A stretch of DNA of 64,000 bases from Tetradesmus obliquus (lineage: Eukaryota; Chlorophyta; Chlorophyceae; Sphaeropleales; Scenedesmaceae): contig CP126195.1 of the NCBI GenBank assembly GCA_030272155.1, forward strand, positions 3,393,001 to 3,457,000. The letters run 5' to 3'. The notes under the pieces are model-generated. The model was given only the letters and a program-made list of their open reading frames with translations, did no database searches and had not been told where the DNA came from. The position numbers and the translations under genes are program-made. Below, piece by piece: positions 1-12,980 of this stretch (positions are counted from its first letter, which is position 1; each line of letters begins with the position of its first letter).

Positions 1-968
1 ACAACAGGGGTGTTTGGCAGATATCTAATACTGTTGAGCTGTGAAGACAGCTTGAGAGCATATCCCAGAGCAGCAGTGCAGCGTCGGTTGGCCTGTCGAG
101 GGTGTTCATTGTGCATGCAAACACCTTGGTTGTTTAGCTCGTTGGTGGCTCTGGTCTCCTACCTATCCTTGGTCCCTCAGTTCACCGGTTTGTTCACGTG
201 TGTCGTTGACAGAGACTTGCTCGTGCTGTTCAGTTTGCACACTCCTGCACTGCTTGTGAGTAGGCGCCGTACTGCAGGGCTGCACTGTTGCATGCACCAC
301 CCTTCAGTCAGCTGCCAACTGCCCGCCCCTAATGCCAGTTCTGGTCATGCAACTTGGTGTGCCTCCTATGCATGCGTGCACACATCTTGTCTGGTGGTCT
401 GGTGGTGCTTCGTGTCTCCAGCGGCTGCTGCTGTGATGCAGTGGGATAAGTGAACTGCACGTGGTTGGTTGCTGACCGTGCAAGGCTAGCAGCAGTGGTG
501 CTTGGTGCACTGCTGCTAGTGTGTCACCTGTCAGATGTTGTGCGGTTCAAGGGTGTGTGCAGATGTGGTTTGGCGAGGTGTGAGATGCGAGGAGAGGCCC
601 CGGCAGAGCTTCTGGGAGAGACTTCGAGTATTTTGCAGTGAATTGCTTGGGGTTGTGTGTGTCATGCGGGATTGAGCCTGTGTTTGCAGAACTGCTAGTA
701 AAGCCAGCGTGTAAGTGCTTCTCAGCTGCGGCAGCCCAACTCACGTACACATCAGCCGCTCAGCTGCTGCTGGTTTCGTGCGCATGCCCGCCCAGCAGCA
801 GAGTTGCAGCTGATATGCTGCTCCACACTGCCAACCCGACAGCGCACAGCTGGCCCCGGCAGGTGATTGATGTTGTGTGAGCTGTCGCCACGTATGTAGT
901 GTGCAGGGGAGAGAGGTTGCACCAGTGCGTGTGGCCAGCTGCGCTGCCACAGGCACACTTGTGCTGGC

Positions 969-1098
969 AGCTGCTGCTGTACCAACACAACATGAGGTGA
1001 AGGGAGAAGCAGCTGCTGCTGTACCAACACAACATGAGGTGAAGGGAGAAGCAGCTGCTGCTGTACCAACACAACATGAGGTGAAGGGAGAAGCAGCT
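969..1098. repeat. 42-bp tandem repeat, three copies
   Basis: Three nearly perfect copies begin at 969, 1011 and 1053; the unit starts AGCTGCTGCTGTACCAACAC. The period is 14 codons, so every frame stays open and translates as a 14-residue repeat. That is a property of the period and not evidence of coding. Confidence 0.9.
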
Positions 1099-2774
1099 CT
1101 TGAAGTGTGTGTTATTTGTGCTGGCCTGCCCTAGTGCATTGTGTGCATGCTATGCAAGAGGCTGTTGCTGGTCTCTTTGAGCAGAGTGTGAACTGTATTC
1201 TCAGTGTGTGCTTTGCTGCAATGGAGTTTCACTCCATTGTATGTAGCTCAGGAGTCGGGCATGTGCTGCTGCGCTGCCAGGCAAAAATTCCTGTGTTGTG
1301 CGAGTGTGAGTATTGGGTGCGCGCATGCTGCTCAAATAACAGTGTGAATAACACTGTTCTATAGGCTCTTGTGAATGCATTGGGCATTGTTTTGTGAGGG
1401 TTCAGAGGCTGATTTGATGGTGCTACAGCTGAGGCGCGTGTGCTGCCGGATGTCTATTGAAGCAGGCTTGTTGCGGCGCTTGGAAGGCGGATGCTGTGCA
1501 TATGCTGTAGTGCAACCACGGTGCATCTGCAGTAACGGATGCTGCTGAGATCTGCCCTGCAAGCGGCTGGTGGCATGGTGCGCATGTCTCAACAACTTCA
1601 GTGTGAGCCCACTGGTGTACAATTACATCAACAGAGCATGAGTGGTGCATGGATGTGGAGAAGCATGATGTGTGCAGGTTGACTTTGCTGTACATATAAC
1701 CGTCATCATGGCTTGTTGCAGTCGCCATAAACTTGGCATGCTGCTTGTAACTGTTGCGAGAATCCTTGGTGACAACAAGTTTTCAAGTAGGAGCAGCAGC
1801 ACTAGAGTCTGAAGTTGAAGCAGCCATGATCATGGCAGTGCACTGCCAGACCTGGCAGTTGCAATGGCAGTTGCTTGTGCCCTGATGGTATGTCAACATA
1901 ACCGTGTGCAGTTAGATGAATGCTGTGCCCGATCACGTGCTTGAGCAGCATGATCAGAGCTCTGAACAGAGCAGCATGCAGCGGTACCAGTGCCATGTCA
2001 GGCTGAGCTGGAACCGTTTATGCCTAGGCACACCCGCACAACAAGCGTATGGTAACTGTTGCAGGCATGCATGTGTGCATTTAGATGAGGCATGGGCTTG
2101 CAAGCAGTACTGCACAACGACTGCTGCAAGAGCACTTCAACTCCCATGCATGTACACTGCTGCTTGTTGTGATGCAACTTGTCAAGGTGAGCTTAATCAT
2201 ATCGAGGGGAGGACGCAGTCAAACGCATGATGTATCGGGAGCTCGAGCCTGACGATGCGTACGGTGATGCACACACAGGTTCTAAGTGTGGCGTTCGCCG
2301 CATGCGCTCGGCACTGCCAATGAAAACATCAAATGCCCTTAAACATTTGTTTTTACTGTTCTTTACAATAAAAGACAATAACTTCATTGCCAGGTGTGCA
2401 AAGGCGGGAAACAACAACAGTTGCTCCCGCCAAACAGAGGTGAGCTGCAAGGACGCTTCATGATGCTTGTGACACGCAAGCCATGGCAACTTGAGCAGCA
2501 AGCAGAGCATCAGCGTGCTGACGCATCGTTTTCAGGCCCTGCTGTCAGCAGCAAGGTTCCCACAGTTTGCACTGCAATTGGACAGCTGGCATGTGCATGC
2601 AAAGCTCCAGTATGATTCCAGCAACAATGTGTGCTTTACATGCAATTTGCAGGGCCTCCTACGTACCTCGACAGAAAACTAAACGCTGATGTGGCAGCTG
2701 TCACACCCTCCAGCAAGGTATGCCTGCTCACATTCCGCGCAAGTTGCAACATAAGAGTCAAGCCTGGTATGCTG

Positions 2775-3175
2775 TTCTGTAGGTGGGATGCGGCTTGGCA
2801 CAGTGTGTGCTGCTGGTAAGCAGGTGACAGGTGAAGGTCTGCTTGGCACAGTGTGTGCTGTTGGTGTGCATGTGGACTGCGGCTTGGCACAGTGTGTGCT
2901 GTTGTAGTGCAGGTGACAGGTAGAATGCTGCTTGGCACAGTGTGTGTTGTTGTATGTGCAGGTGACAGGCGGGATGCTGCTTGGCACAGTGTGTGCTGTT
3001 GGTGTGCAGGTGACAGGTGGAATGCTGCTTGGCACAGTGTGTGCTGTTGGTGTGCATGTGGACTGCGGCTTGGCACAGTGTGTGTGTATGTGCAGCTGAC
3101 AGGTGGGACGCAGCTTAGCACAGTGTCTGATGCTGGTGTGCAAGGTGGAATGCGGCTTGGCACAGCGTGTGACGC
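2775..3175. repeat. Minisatellite, about nine units of 40-50 bp
   Basis: Each unit contains GCTTGGCACAGTGTGTGCTG, with variable GTGCAGGTGACAGGT spacers. Units start near 2793, 2839, 2881, 2931, 2981, 3029, 3068, 3114 and 3158. The last two are more diverged. Confidence 0.9.
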
Positions 3176-3520
3176 ACGCCACACAACAGCAAGTGGTTTT
3201 CTGCAACGCAGGTTGTCGTCATGTTGGCCGACAGGATCGCCAGGAACTCAAATTTTTGAAACCTTTCAACAGCTGACCTGAGAAGACAAAGCGGAGTCAA
3301 CAACCGTCTCCACACCACTGCAGCCAGAAGCAACCATGCGCATGCAAGCAATAAGGCCGCCACTAACCCAGGTGGCTGCTGCGTGACTGTTATATCATCT
3401 GTGCCAGCCGGATGTCAGCAAGCACAGCCTGCCTTGCGTCATGGCACTGATGCCCTGGCACCTCTACACAGAGCTACCACAGCATTCGGATAACACCATC
3501 AGCATCATCTAAGAACCTTA

Positions 3521-5466
3521 TCACTCGTGCCGCACCATGCCAGCCCCCGCCTCGCCCACCAGGCCACTCAAGTCCTGCAGCCCAAACTCAGCAGCAGCAC
3601 CGCCTGCTGCGCCAGCATCAACCAGGCTCAGGGATGACATCAGCCGCTCCAGCAGCCCAACTACACCTCCACTGCTGCTGCTGCTGCTGCCGTTGGCCGC
3701 ATTGGCAGCGCTGTAGCCTGCACTGGCTGCAGCGTCGCTCAGGTCTGGCATGGCCTGGCCTGCTGTGGCGCCACGCTGCTGGCAGCTGAGCAGCAGCGCC
3801 AGCCAGTTGGGCTCCTGCATGAGGATGGCTGGGTTGCCCACCACAATCAGCAGCGCCTGCAGTAGCAGCAGTAGCAGCAACACAAGGCCTGCTCAGCAGG
3901 GTTGCTGAGCACTGGCAGCAGCGGAAGCTATACAAGCGCATGTTCAGCAGGTTTTCCCCTGCTCTTTCGATGCATACCCATCCGTGCAGGCACCCTGTAC
4001 ACCAGAGCCTGCTGGCATCCCAGAAGGCAACATCCGTTCCTCTAGACGCGTGCTTTGAACTCAGCTTTGTGCAGCAGTGACAACAAGCAGAGCCGCACCT
4101 GTGCGCGTGTGACGGCCACGTTGAAGCGCTTGGCGTTGCCTACGAAGCCCAGCCTGTGCTTGGCGTCGTGCTCCAGGTAGCTGGGCTCGCTGCGCACGGT
4201 GCTGATGATGACCACGCGCCGCTCCTGGCCCTGCAGCTGCTCCACGCTGCCCACCTGCAGCGCATATGTACCATGGCAGCAAGCAGCACGGCAGTGAAAG
4301 TGTGCGGCAAGATCATGCTGGGGAGCAGCAGCTGCCGCAATGATGCGCCGCTCCTGGCCCTGCAGCTGCTCCACGCTGCCCACCTGCAGGGCACACGGCA
4401 TGCAGTGCGGCAGCAAACATGTGCGGCATATACATGCGGTGCAAGGCGCTGCAGCTGCAGCAGCGAGGACATGTTGCTGGCCCTGCAGTTGCATGTGCAG
4501 GGTGGCGCCGGCAGAGCAAGCAGCAACAGAAGGTCGATAGCCGATGCACTCGGCAGCTGCTGCCGCTCACCAGCACGCCACCGTGGCCCTTTGCTGCCAG
4601 CAGGGTGCGGATCTTCTGCACCTGCTTGCGGTAGGGCGTGATGACTGCGATGTGGCTGGCAGCCACGGGGTTGCGGCGCAGCTCCCGAAGCTGCTGCACA
4701 TACTGCAGCACCTGCAGTGCAGCCGGCACACGCGTATGCGGAAGGATCAGCAGGAGCATCACGGTGCCTGGCTGGCTTTGCGGTTTTGCCAAGCACATCA
4801 ACTTCCTCAACATACATTAGGCAGAGTCGGCGGTGTGCCGAGCGGTCATGGCAGCCTCCCTGGCCAAGCATTAGCAGGACCGGAAGCTCTGGAAACGGCA
4901 GCTTCGGCCTAACCCAGCATGTGCTGTCCTGCCTGTGTGCAGACATGTTACTCACCTGCTTGCACTCCTGCGTGTTGAACCAGCTGGGCGAGTTGCCCTC
5001 CCGCTCATCCTTGCCCACAATGGAGTGGAACAGCAGCGGCATCCTGCAGGGATGCGCATCATCAGGACAACTATCAGCAACCATTGTGATGGGCATGCAC
5101 GCAGGGGCCGTACGCGGCTGCTGTCGCCAGCAGCTGCTGTGGCTTGGAAGTGATGCAGCAGCAACCTGGCGCAAACTTGCACACTACTGCTGGTACAACA
5201 CGCGACTGCATGGGTAGCACCGCCCGCCACTGGCAGCCCAATATGCAGTGCTTCATGCTATAACACATTGCAAAACAATGCTATCTTGGTGCTGCGCAGT
5301 GTGTTGCACATGGTTATGTCTCGCCCTGCCATCGCACTCACGGCCTGCCGCGCAGCGCCTCCCAGTGCAGCAGCGTGTGTGTGATCTCGTGGCTGGCACA
5401 GGCGTGCAGCTGGCCCCGGTAGAACAGCCGTGAGGGCACCTCCAACAGCTCAGGGTGGCTCCTGCA

Positions 5467-5509
<43 letters not shown>

Positions 5510-8500
5510 CAGTTTCGCCCACATGCCCCAGACATGCACTGCGTGATGTACGAGCGCACTTCATCAGTTGGTAGAAGAGGTACGTGGCACAGCAGGCCCG
5601 GCAAAACCAGTGGCAGCCTGCCGCCGCCGCAGCAGATACCAGCTATACGAGCAGTCGCGGGCACTGCTGTCGAGCGGACGGCATAAGTATCCGCAAGACA
5701 CACTGCACTCTATCAATGAACACCAAGCTACAGCTGCAGCAGCGGGCGCACCTGTAGTTGCGCACGAGCTTCACAATGAGCCCCGCAGCTGCAGTGGGGT
5801 GCTGCTCTGCTGCCGAATAGGGCGCGCTGCCTGCCAGCCGCTCCAGCACGCTCAGCCGCAGCCCAGCGTCACCTGCACAAAATGTATCAAAGTAACATAT
5901 GTACACGTATGTACACATATGCTTGTGACAAAGCAACATATTTTGAATCGGGTGTGCAGTGCATGCCATTCAACAAGGCTCAGCTGCAGCCCAGCCTCAC
6001 GCAGGGCGGCAGAAGCACAGCAGCAGCGGCAGCCATGTGGCAACTTCCTAACAGTGTCATGTGTGAGCCGTGCAGACAGGTCCGTTGCACCCTTTTTCAA
6101 GCCGCTTGGCAAGCGCTGCATCGTGCATGAAGCTACGTACAAACAATGCAGCCGCATGTCCGACTCTTGCGGCATTACTAAACGTACCTGCGATGCGGCT
6201 GTGAATGACCGGCCCCAGCTGTTTCGGGTCCCCCGCCAGCACCACGGACGTAGACGCCCCCGACAGCCCCGCCAGTGCACACAGCGCCAGCGGCTCCTCA
6301 GCATGGCCCGCCTCGTCAAACATGATGTGGGAGAAGTGGCCTGCAGGCACGCCCAGCGCGTGCAGCTGCAGCAGCAGCAGCAGCAGCGACGGCAGCAGAA
6401 GCAACAGCAACAAGAGGTGCAAGAAACAGCAGGTGTTGATGAAGAAGCCGCAGGGCGCAGCAGCGTTCTGCCCACGTAATGTGTACTGATTGCAATTGCT
6501 TCTGGTGCACCAGCCTCTGCTTGGCTGCCGCCTCACCTTGCCAGCCATCAGCGCTGTGACCACCACCACCCGCTTCTGGCTGGCTGTCACCTCCGCCAGC
6601 GCCGGCAGCTTAAAGGCACACTCCACGCCATCCCAGTTGGCCACAGCTTCCAGGTCATGAGGCAGGTCCTCCTTGGGCCGTGCAAATGCGCAGATGCGCA
6701 GCATCTCTGACTTGGGCCGGCCAGATGCCAGCAGGCGCTGCGCCAGCAGGTCAGCTGCCAGGTTGCTGGGTGCCACCAGCAGCAGGCGCGATCTGGGCAG
6801 CAGCTTCAGCACCTGCGCGGGACGAGGGCAAAGCCAGCCATTCGCATCGGGGAATAGGGAGTTACAGGGCAGGCGGGCAGTTGATTAGGGTTCCATTGTT
6901 TGCGGCATGTGCACTGCAATGCAGCTCGTGCTGTGAAGGCGTGCTGATGGGGGTACAGGGCCGCAGTTGGACTTTCATAAATAGACCAGCTGCTGTGACA
7001 CGTCCAATATGTCAGGATGCGATCACATGAATCATGCGTTCATGAACTCATGCGTATGTGATCTGATCAATATCTTCTTGCTTGCCACAAGCTATGCCAT
7101 CCAACCCCAAAGCATCAGCTACGGCTGCGCAGCAGCGCCTGCATTGCTGGCAGACAACCCGCGCAGCTACACACATATAAGTGCTAGATGCATGCCCGCT
7201 GCCTGTCATGCAGCATCTTGATCACCTGCGCAGCCGCCTCCACCAGTGTGCTGGTCTTGCCGGTGCCGGGTGGCCCCCAGATGATGAAGGGCAGCCGCCC
7301 TGAGCTGCCCGCTACAATGTTTTGTACTGCTGTACGCTGCTCAGGGTTGGATGCCACGTTGCGGTCAAACCAGTGGGACACCTGCAGGCACGGCAGCAGC
7401 AGCGACAGCAGCGCCGTTCCCCCTATTGCGTGCTTGTGCAATGACAGTTGGATGTAGCGGCAGCTAGGTTGATGGAAGCAAGGGCGGTGAGGAGCACCCA
7501 AGGGCAGCTATCGGCTTTCTGGCAGGTCAAAGGATGTATGCATACAGGCTGTTCCAGTTGCCATGACAAATGGGCAGCTGCTGCTGCGGCTGCTGCTGCT
7601 GCTTTACCCAACCCTGTCACCAACAAACCGCTGCACCTGCACGCCATTGCCGGGCACTGCCACTGCATCTGGTGGCGGCAGCAGCAGCTCCGGCCTTGCC
7701 CCCGCCACCAGCCCCCGCTGCGCCACATCCAGCGCCTCGTGCATGAACACAAAGCCGGTGCGCTTGAGGGAGAAGCGCACGTTGAAGAGGCGCCCTGGCT
7801 GGAAAAGTTTCTCGTGAAAGCGCTGGCTGAAGCGCAGCAGCACCTGGCGGGTTGAAACAGCAACATACAAGCATGTGGCAGTGCAGCGGGCGGCAGTGTC
7901 AGCACCAGATGACGACATAAGGAAGCCATGGCGAGCCAGCCAGCAAACAGGTGACTTTGCTTGACAGCATGAACACAAAGCCGGTGCGCTTGATGGAGAA
8001 GCGCACGTTGAAGACGAGCCGTGGCAGGAAGATGGCGCTGTGGAAGCGCTGGCTGAAGCGCAGCAGCACCTGGCAGGTACCATAACACACAGAGTACGAA
8101 GCAGGCGTGTCAGCAGGTGCGGGTCTCAAAAGTGTGTGCTAGCAAGCGAGTGAGGCCAGCGGTGTCAATGCTGTGGAAGCGCTGGCTGAAGCGCAGCAGC
8201 ACCTGGCAGGGTGCAGCAGCCACATATAAGCACGCAGCAGTGAGCAGGATTGGATGTGCCTTTGTGTGATGGGTTGCCAGCCTGCTTGCAAGCCTGCAAC
8301 TGCACACTCCTCTCTGTCAAAAGCGTGCGTGGCAGTGCACGCAGCAGGCAAGTCAGCAGATGCGGGTCTCACAAGTAGTATGTGCTAGCAACCAAGGGTC
8401 GAGGCCCGCAATGTTGGCGCTGTGGAAGCGCTGGCTGAAGTGCAGCAGCACCCTGGCCGGGTATGACAGCCACACACAGTCATGCGGCAGTGCAACGGGC

Positions 8501-9425
8501 AGCAGTATCAGCCGCACGTCAAGACATAAGAACACATGAATGCATACCCAGCTGCTGCTGCTTCTGCTGCCGCTTGCAGGTGACATATACACACAGTGCA
8601 TCACCTCCCTTCCCCTCTGCGGATGTCATGTACAAAGCCCTGGAACTTGCTGCTGCTGCTGCTGCTGCCAGCCAGCGCCACATCCAGTGCATAACCTCAC
8701 CTCCTCCTTGCGGACCATGTGCACAAAGCCTTGGTACTCCCTGCTGCTGTCGCCCACCACTGTAACATACAGCGCATCGCCGCGCATCACTGAGGGCCGC
8801 GCCTCAGCTAGGCCAGGCACCTGCAGTGCCAGCAGCTTGGGCCCTGACCTCTGCAGCTCAGCGCGCTCAATGTCGTAGGAGCGCACATCAGTCTCCTGCT
8901 GCAGCTCCTCCAAGTGCAGCAGCAGGTGCAGCTGCAGGCAGCAGAAAGCAGGAGAAAGGTGTGGGTTGGAGACTTAGCGGGCAGGGGGTCAGTGGCAACG
9001 GATATGGAGGTGTGATGTCAGCAGCAGCAGCACCAACGCCAGCAGCAGCGTGCCTGTTTGTTCCTGACGTGCGCCTGGGTGCAGCAGCTGTTGCAGATAC
9101 AAACAGCTGTGCATCTGATGGGGTGCAGCTGTCCTATAACACCATGTGAACATGGTGTGTGCAGCCATCTGTGCCGCTGCCACTTATCAATTGCACCTTG
9201 CTGAGATGGCTCGCCACATCAGTCCTGCCCCTGAACTGCTCAAGCTCCTGCTGCAGCTGCTCTGCATTGCCATCCGCCACCAGCTGCCGCAGCCTACAGC
9301 AAAAACCAACAGCAGGATGAAGTCGATCTGTTGCTTTCAAATGCAACGACCCTTGCTCCCGTCATGTGGCCCATGTTCTGGCCGGACTACACATAAAGAT
9401 CGCAAGACCCCGACAGCGCTAGGCA

Positions 9426-9464
<39 letters not shown>

Positions 9465-11628
9465 CAGTGCAGGCAACGTGAGGCAATCCGTGCGTTCACC
9501 CAGCACAGGCAGCGGCGGCAGCAGCAGCAGCTCACCGCGCAGGCACTTTGTGGTCCCGTGGTGGCTTCTGCCAGGCCGCCTTGGCTCGCGGCTCCTTTTC
9601 TCCCGGCTCAAACGCTGCTGCAGGGGCCCTCGGCAACCGCCGGCGCTGCTTCGTGTAGGGGGCGCTCGCAGAGATGTCTGGCAGGGTGGTGTCGCCCAGG
9701 AAGGGGTCAGCCTCGACGCGCAGCTCACGCGCAATGACAAAGCCTGCAGGACAGATCATTTTGTAAACAGCAGGCAGGCCAGATGGCAGGATGCAACAGC
9801 TCACACAGGCAGCAAGGGCAGCAGTGGCTTTGCCTGAGCTGGTGCCACAGACTGGTACTACCAGTACTACCAGTACTACCAGGGTAGTACCCCTAGGTCT
9901 AGTAGATATGCTGCCATGCAGAAGGTGTTTGGAGAGGGGGCAGCACTGCTGTTACATTCCACACCAGCCAGGCTAAGCGAGTATTCAACACGAGGCTTGG
10001 GCCACAGCAGTAGCCGACACACACCCCTGTACTAGCGAACATGTATGCTGCGACAGTTCTCATGACAGCAGTGCTTGCAGGAGAGCCGCCCAACTGCTCA
10101 CCCTGGAACTCGAAGATGACCAGGGAGCACAGGATGCCGCCGTGGCGTGGTGCCACCTCCACCTGCAGCGCCAGGCGCTCTCCGGCATGCAGCCGCCAGC
10201 CCTCCAAGGAGAGGTCAGGCAGCAGGCTCAGCTCAGGCAGCGGCCGCAGCTGCAAAGGCAGCAAGAACAGGCAGCAAGCACGGTGGAGCGCGGCCGCGAC
10301 AACAAACAACATGGTGAGCAAAGCACATGCAGCCGCCAGCCCTCCACGGGGAGGTTGGGCAGCAGGCCCACTTCGGGCAGCGGCCGCAGCTGCGCTAAAG
10401 CATGCGCCGCAGCCAGCGCACGTGTACCGTTGTGTGTGGCAGATGCAGATGTTTTTGGACGTTGCGCTTGCCGTGACCAATTGATGCAGTCCTGGACGAC
10501 AACAGAATGCTGCTGGCAGAGACACTAGCCACTCCATCGCAGCTGCAACAAGCTTCTGCAGCAGCTGCAGCAGCTGACCGCACCTGGTACACCCGGAGCA
10601 GCAGCTGTGAGGAGCTGCCCACGTTGTCGACAGTCATCTGCAGCTCAGTGCTCTGCCCCACCTGCGGCACGCAGCAGACAGCCCAACAATCCACCGATCA
10701 AGCTGCAGGCGCTGCAGAGAGGGCAGCAAGCACATGGACCAATGGCAGATACCATAAGGTGCTAGAAAATTTGATGCACTTTCAGAAGGGCAGCTACTGT
10801 GATAGTATCACACCCGACATATGTACGTGTGATACTTGATGAGCGATGGCTGAGCAATAAAGTTCTCAGAACACGCACCTGCACCACCAGTCCTTCTGGC
10901 AGCTCAGAGATGCAGATGCCCTGCTGGTTGGCGTGCATGCTGCCTGACGCCCGCAGCTGCTCACCCAGCAGCGTCACCCTGTGCTTGCTGCCGCACAGGT
11001 GATTGTTCATGGCGGTGGTGCTGTTGAGAGTGATGTTGCAGGTGGAGCAGTAGAGCTCACTTGAGGCTGCATCCCCACCGCTGGCTGCTGGGGGAGGTCC
11101 TGCAGTGCCCTGTGCAGGCCACAACACAGCATTGCTTTCAATGGCTTGTAGGTGTCCTGGATTTGTGCTGCACATGGTGTACTGCCTGCAGGAGGCAGCA
11201 GCTGCAGCTCAGGGTGACCACTGGCTTGCTGTGAATTTTCAACTTGCTGTGCTGAACGGTTAACACACAAAAAGGACGAGAGTTACCTAAAGGCTCTCTG
11301 CATCTTTCATGGCAGTCACTGCGCATCATGATGTGCAGCTTGGCAGACGCACAAATCATACTGCAGGAGTGACACCATGTGAGTGACTCACCTTGCAGTG
11401 GCTGAGGCACACAATGAATGTCGCGTGAAGTTTGCTGTTGTTGTACAGCGCAAACTCTGAGGGCCGACTCCGTGCAGCATCTTTAAGGGCCTTGAAGCTG
11501 CAGCTCAGGGCTGTCCGTGCATGGTCCAATCTGATGCCTTCTGCTCCAGGTTGCAGCAGCTCAAACAGGCGCAGCAGCCTGGCTGCAATGTCCTCATCCG
11601 AGGCAGCCCTCGATCTGCCTCGTGCCAT
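3521..11628 (-). CDS. MOV10/SDE3-type SF1 RNA helicase, 17 exons
   Basis: Upf1-like superfamily 1 RNA helicase of the MOV10/SDE3/Armitage group, which acts in RNA silencing and RNP remodelling. Exons, 5' to 3': 11628-11392, 11181-10879, 10661-10584, 10249-10102, 9743-9536, 9293-9197, 8931-8701, 7843-7637, 7381-7226, 6812-6537, 6365-6188, 5872-5752, 5461-5342, 5043-4956, 4711-4571, 4254-4099, 3856-3521. Together they are 3081 nt and encode 1026 residues, close to the usual MOV10 length; all phases agree. The 3' end of exon 8 is the least certain boundary. A C2H2 finger (C124, C127, H140, H146) lies near the N terminus. Walker A GPPGTGKT is near residues 540-547, the DEAG box near 664, the QGQE motif near 871 and VTRA near 911. 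The start is the first ATG of an exon that opens MARGRSRAASDEDIA. Several introns carry partial copies of the following exon. Confidence 0.93.
4342..4386 (-). repeat. Intronic copy of helicase exon 16 start
   Basis: 45 bp match the first 45 bp of exon 4254-4099 (VGSVEQLQGQERR) and include the CTGCAG acceptor. It lies in the preceding intron, same orientation, and decays after QERR. Confidence 0.85.
7968..8451 (-). repeat. Three intronic copies of helicase exon 8 start
   Basis: Exon 7843-7637 begins VLLRFSQRFH. The preceding intron holds copies at 8069-7968 (longest, through RTGFVFM), 8202-8172 and about 8451-8411. The first two keep the CCAG acceptor; the third has RVLLHFSQRFHS. Similarity falls with distance from the real exon. 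Confidence 0.88.
10320..10390 (-). repeat. Intronic copy of helicase exon 4 start
   Basis: About 66 bp read LRPLPEVGLLPNLPVEGWRL against LRPLPELSLLPDLSLEGWRL in exon 10249-10102. They are preceded by a GCGCAG acceptor. It is placed in the preceding intron. Confidence 0.85.
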
Positions 11629-12980
11629 GTGTTACTGTTTTTCAGAATATGAAATGAATTCACCACAACGGCGTGGCGATCGCCTGGGCTCTGCAAGCTA
11701 CACCAGCGGTTTCTGCATCTAGAATGTGGGTGTGATCTTTCAGCAAAAGAACATTGTCACGGTGATCAATGAAACATCTTATCCCATGCAATGCATATCC
11801 ACAGAAATTGTTGGTGGCTGCTGTTAAGTCTGCTTATCCGTGCCACGAGCCGTGCGGCAGGTATCACCGGTTGTAACCAGATGCAGACCTGCGATGTAAA
11901 GCCATGAACAGAACGTGAATCAAGATAGACGTCAACAAATATGTTGTCATTTATCTAACGTGGCGATGACGCATAGCCTTAGCTGCAACGTTGCCATCAT
12001 GGCATGGCCGTGGGGCCGGGGCCCAGGCCGTGCTGGCCCCTTGTTGACGTGAACAGCAATCCAACTGGCGTTACATCGACCATGTATATACACACCACTA
12101 TAATCACTTTGCTTGTGCAGGGTCACTGTACATAGCACAAGCGTGCAGGCGAAGTGGACTGGTTTACCAACTGATGCTAACAGCCATCAGCACCAGCAAA
12201 CGAGCGTGCACCATGCTCAGGTTGATGCATGCAGGTTGTTGCACACATGCACAAACACATACACTGTGCTCACAACCAAGGTTCACAGCATGGCTGCACA
12301 TGACGGCCCTGGAACTTCATGTAATTGCGCATGAGAAAAGGCAGTTTGAGCATGAAGTTCAACATGATGTTGAACGTGGCATTTCTGCAAACGGCATCAT
12401 GACATGCGTGTGCGTGTGCGATGCCGTGAAAATGAAAAAAAGAACACCGGGTTTGAACACCAGATGTATGCGCACGTCTGCATCAGAACTCCACTACCCC
12501 TGCCACCACGTGTACCATAGCAACCATGCCTCGCCAGCTGCAGCCAGCATGTGCTGCGCCACCTCTCACCTCGCATCCTTTTGACCTCTATCCGGCCACA
12601 GAAGCTGCTAATGCAGCCAAAGATGCAGCCACGATCATCACCATGCAGCCATGATGCATTTGCAACATGCTCTTCGTATATGTTGAATGCTATGTGGTGC
12701 ATGCGTTGCGCACAAATCAGCATGCAACAGCAGGCATATTGCTGCATCGACAGGGTAACCTACGGCACCACTGTCGCGACGCCTTCCGCACAAAACGCAC
12801 AATCATTGTGTATCTGCTAGTACTGATCCACAACCAGCTGCTGCTGCAGCATCTGCCGCCTCCTCTCCGCAGCCGGGTGACCGCTGCTAAGCCGCCCTGG
12901 CCACTGCATCAAACCCCAAACTCAGGCAACTTTACTACGCTGCTTATAACATAAGTCGTCTGCACAAACAACTGAACAGC
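11629..12980. other. Intergenic, no gene recognised
   Basis: Between the helicase start and the fasciclin stop. Short open frames only, none with a recognisable motif. It should hold the helicase promoter and the fasciclin 3' UTR. Confidence 0.45.

Larger units (their letters stand above)
1..3520. other. No recognisable gene; minisatellite-bearing region
   Basis: I find no conserved protein segment on either strand. The longer open frames are short and low in complexity. The region holds a 42-bp tandem repeat (969-1098) and a larger minisatellite (2775-3175). Its end is the 3' flank of the helicase gene. Confidence 0.5.

Noticed and set aside
2636..3206. Overlapping minus-strand frames of 175-182 codons, rich in H, T, P
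   Set aside because: They are translations of the minisatellite in several frames and have no independent support.
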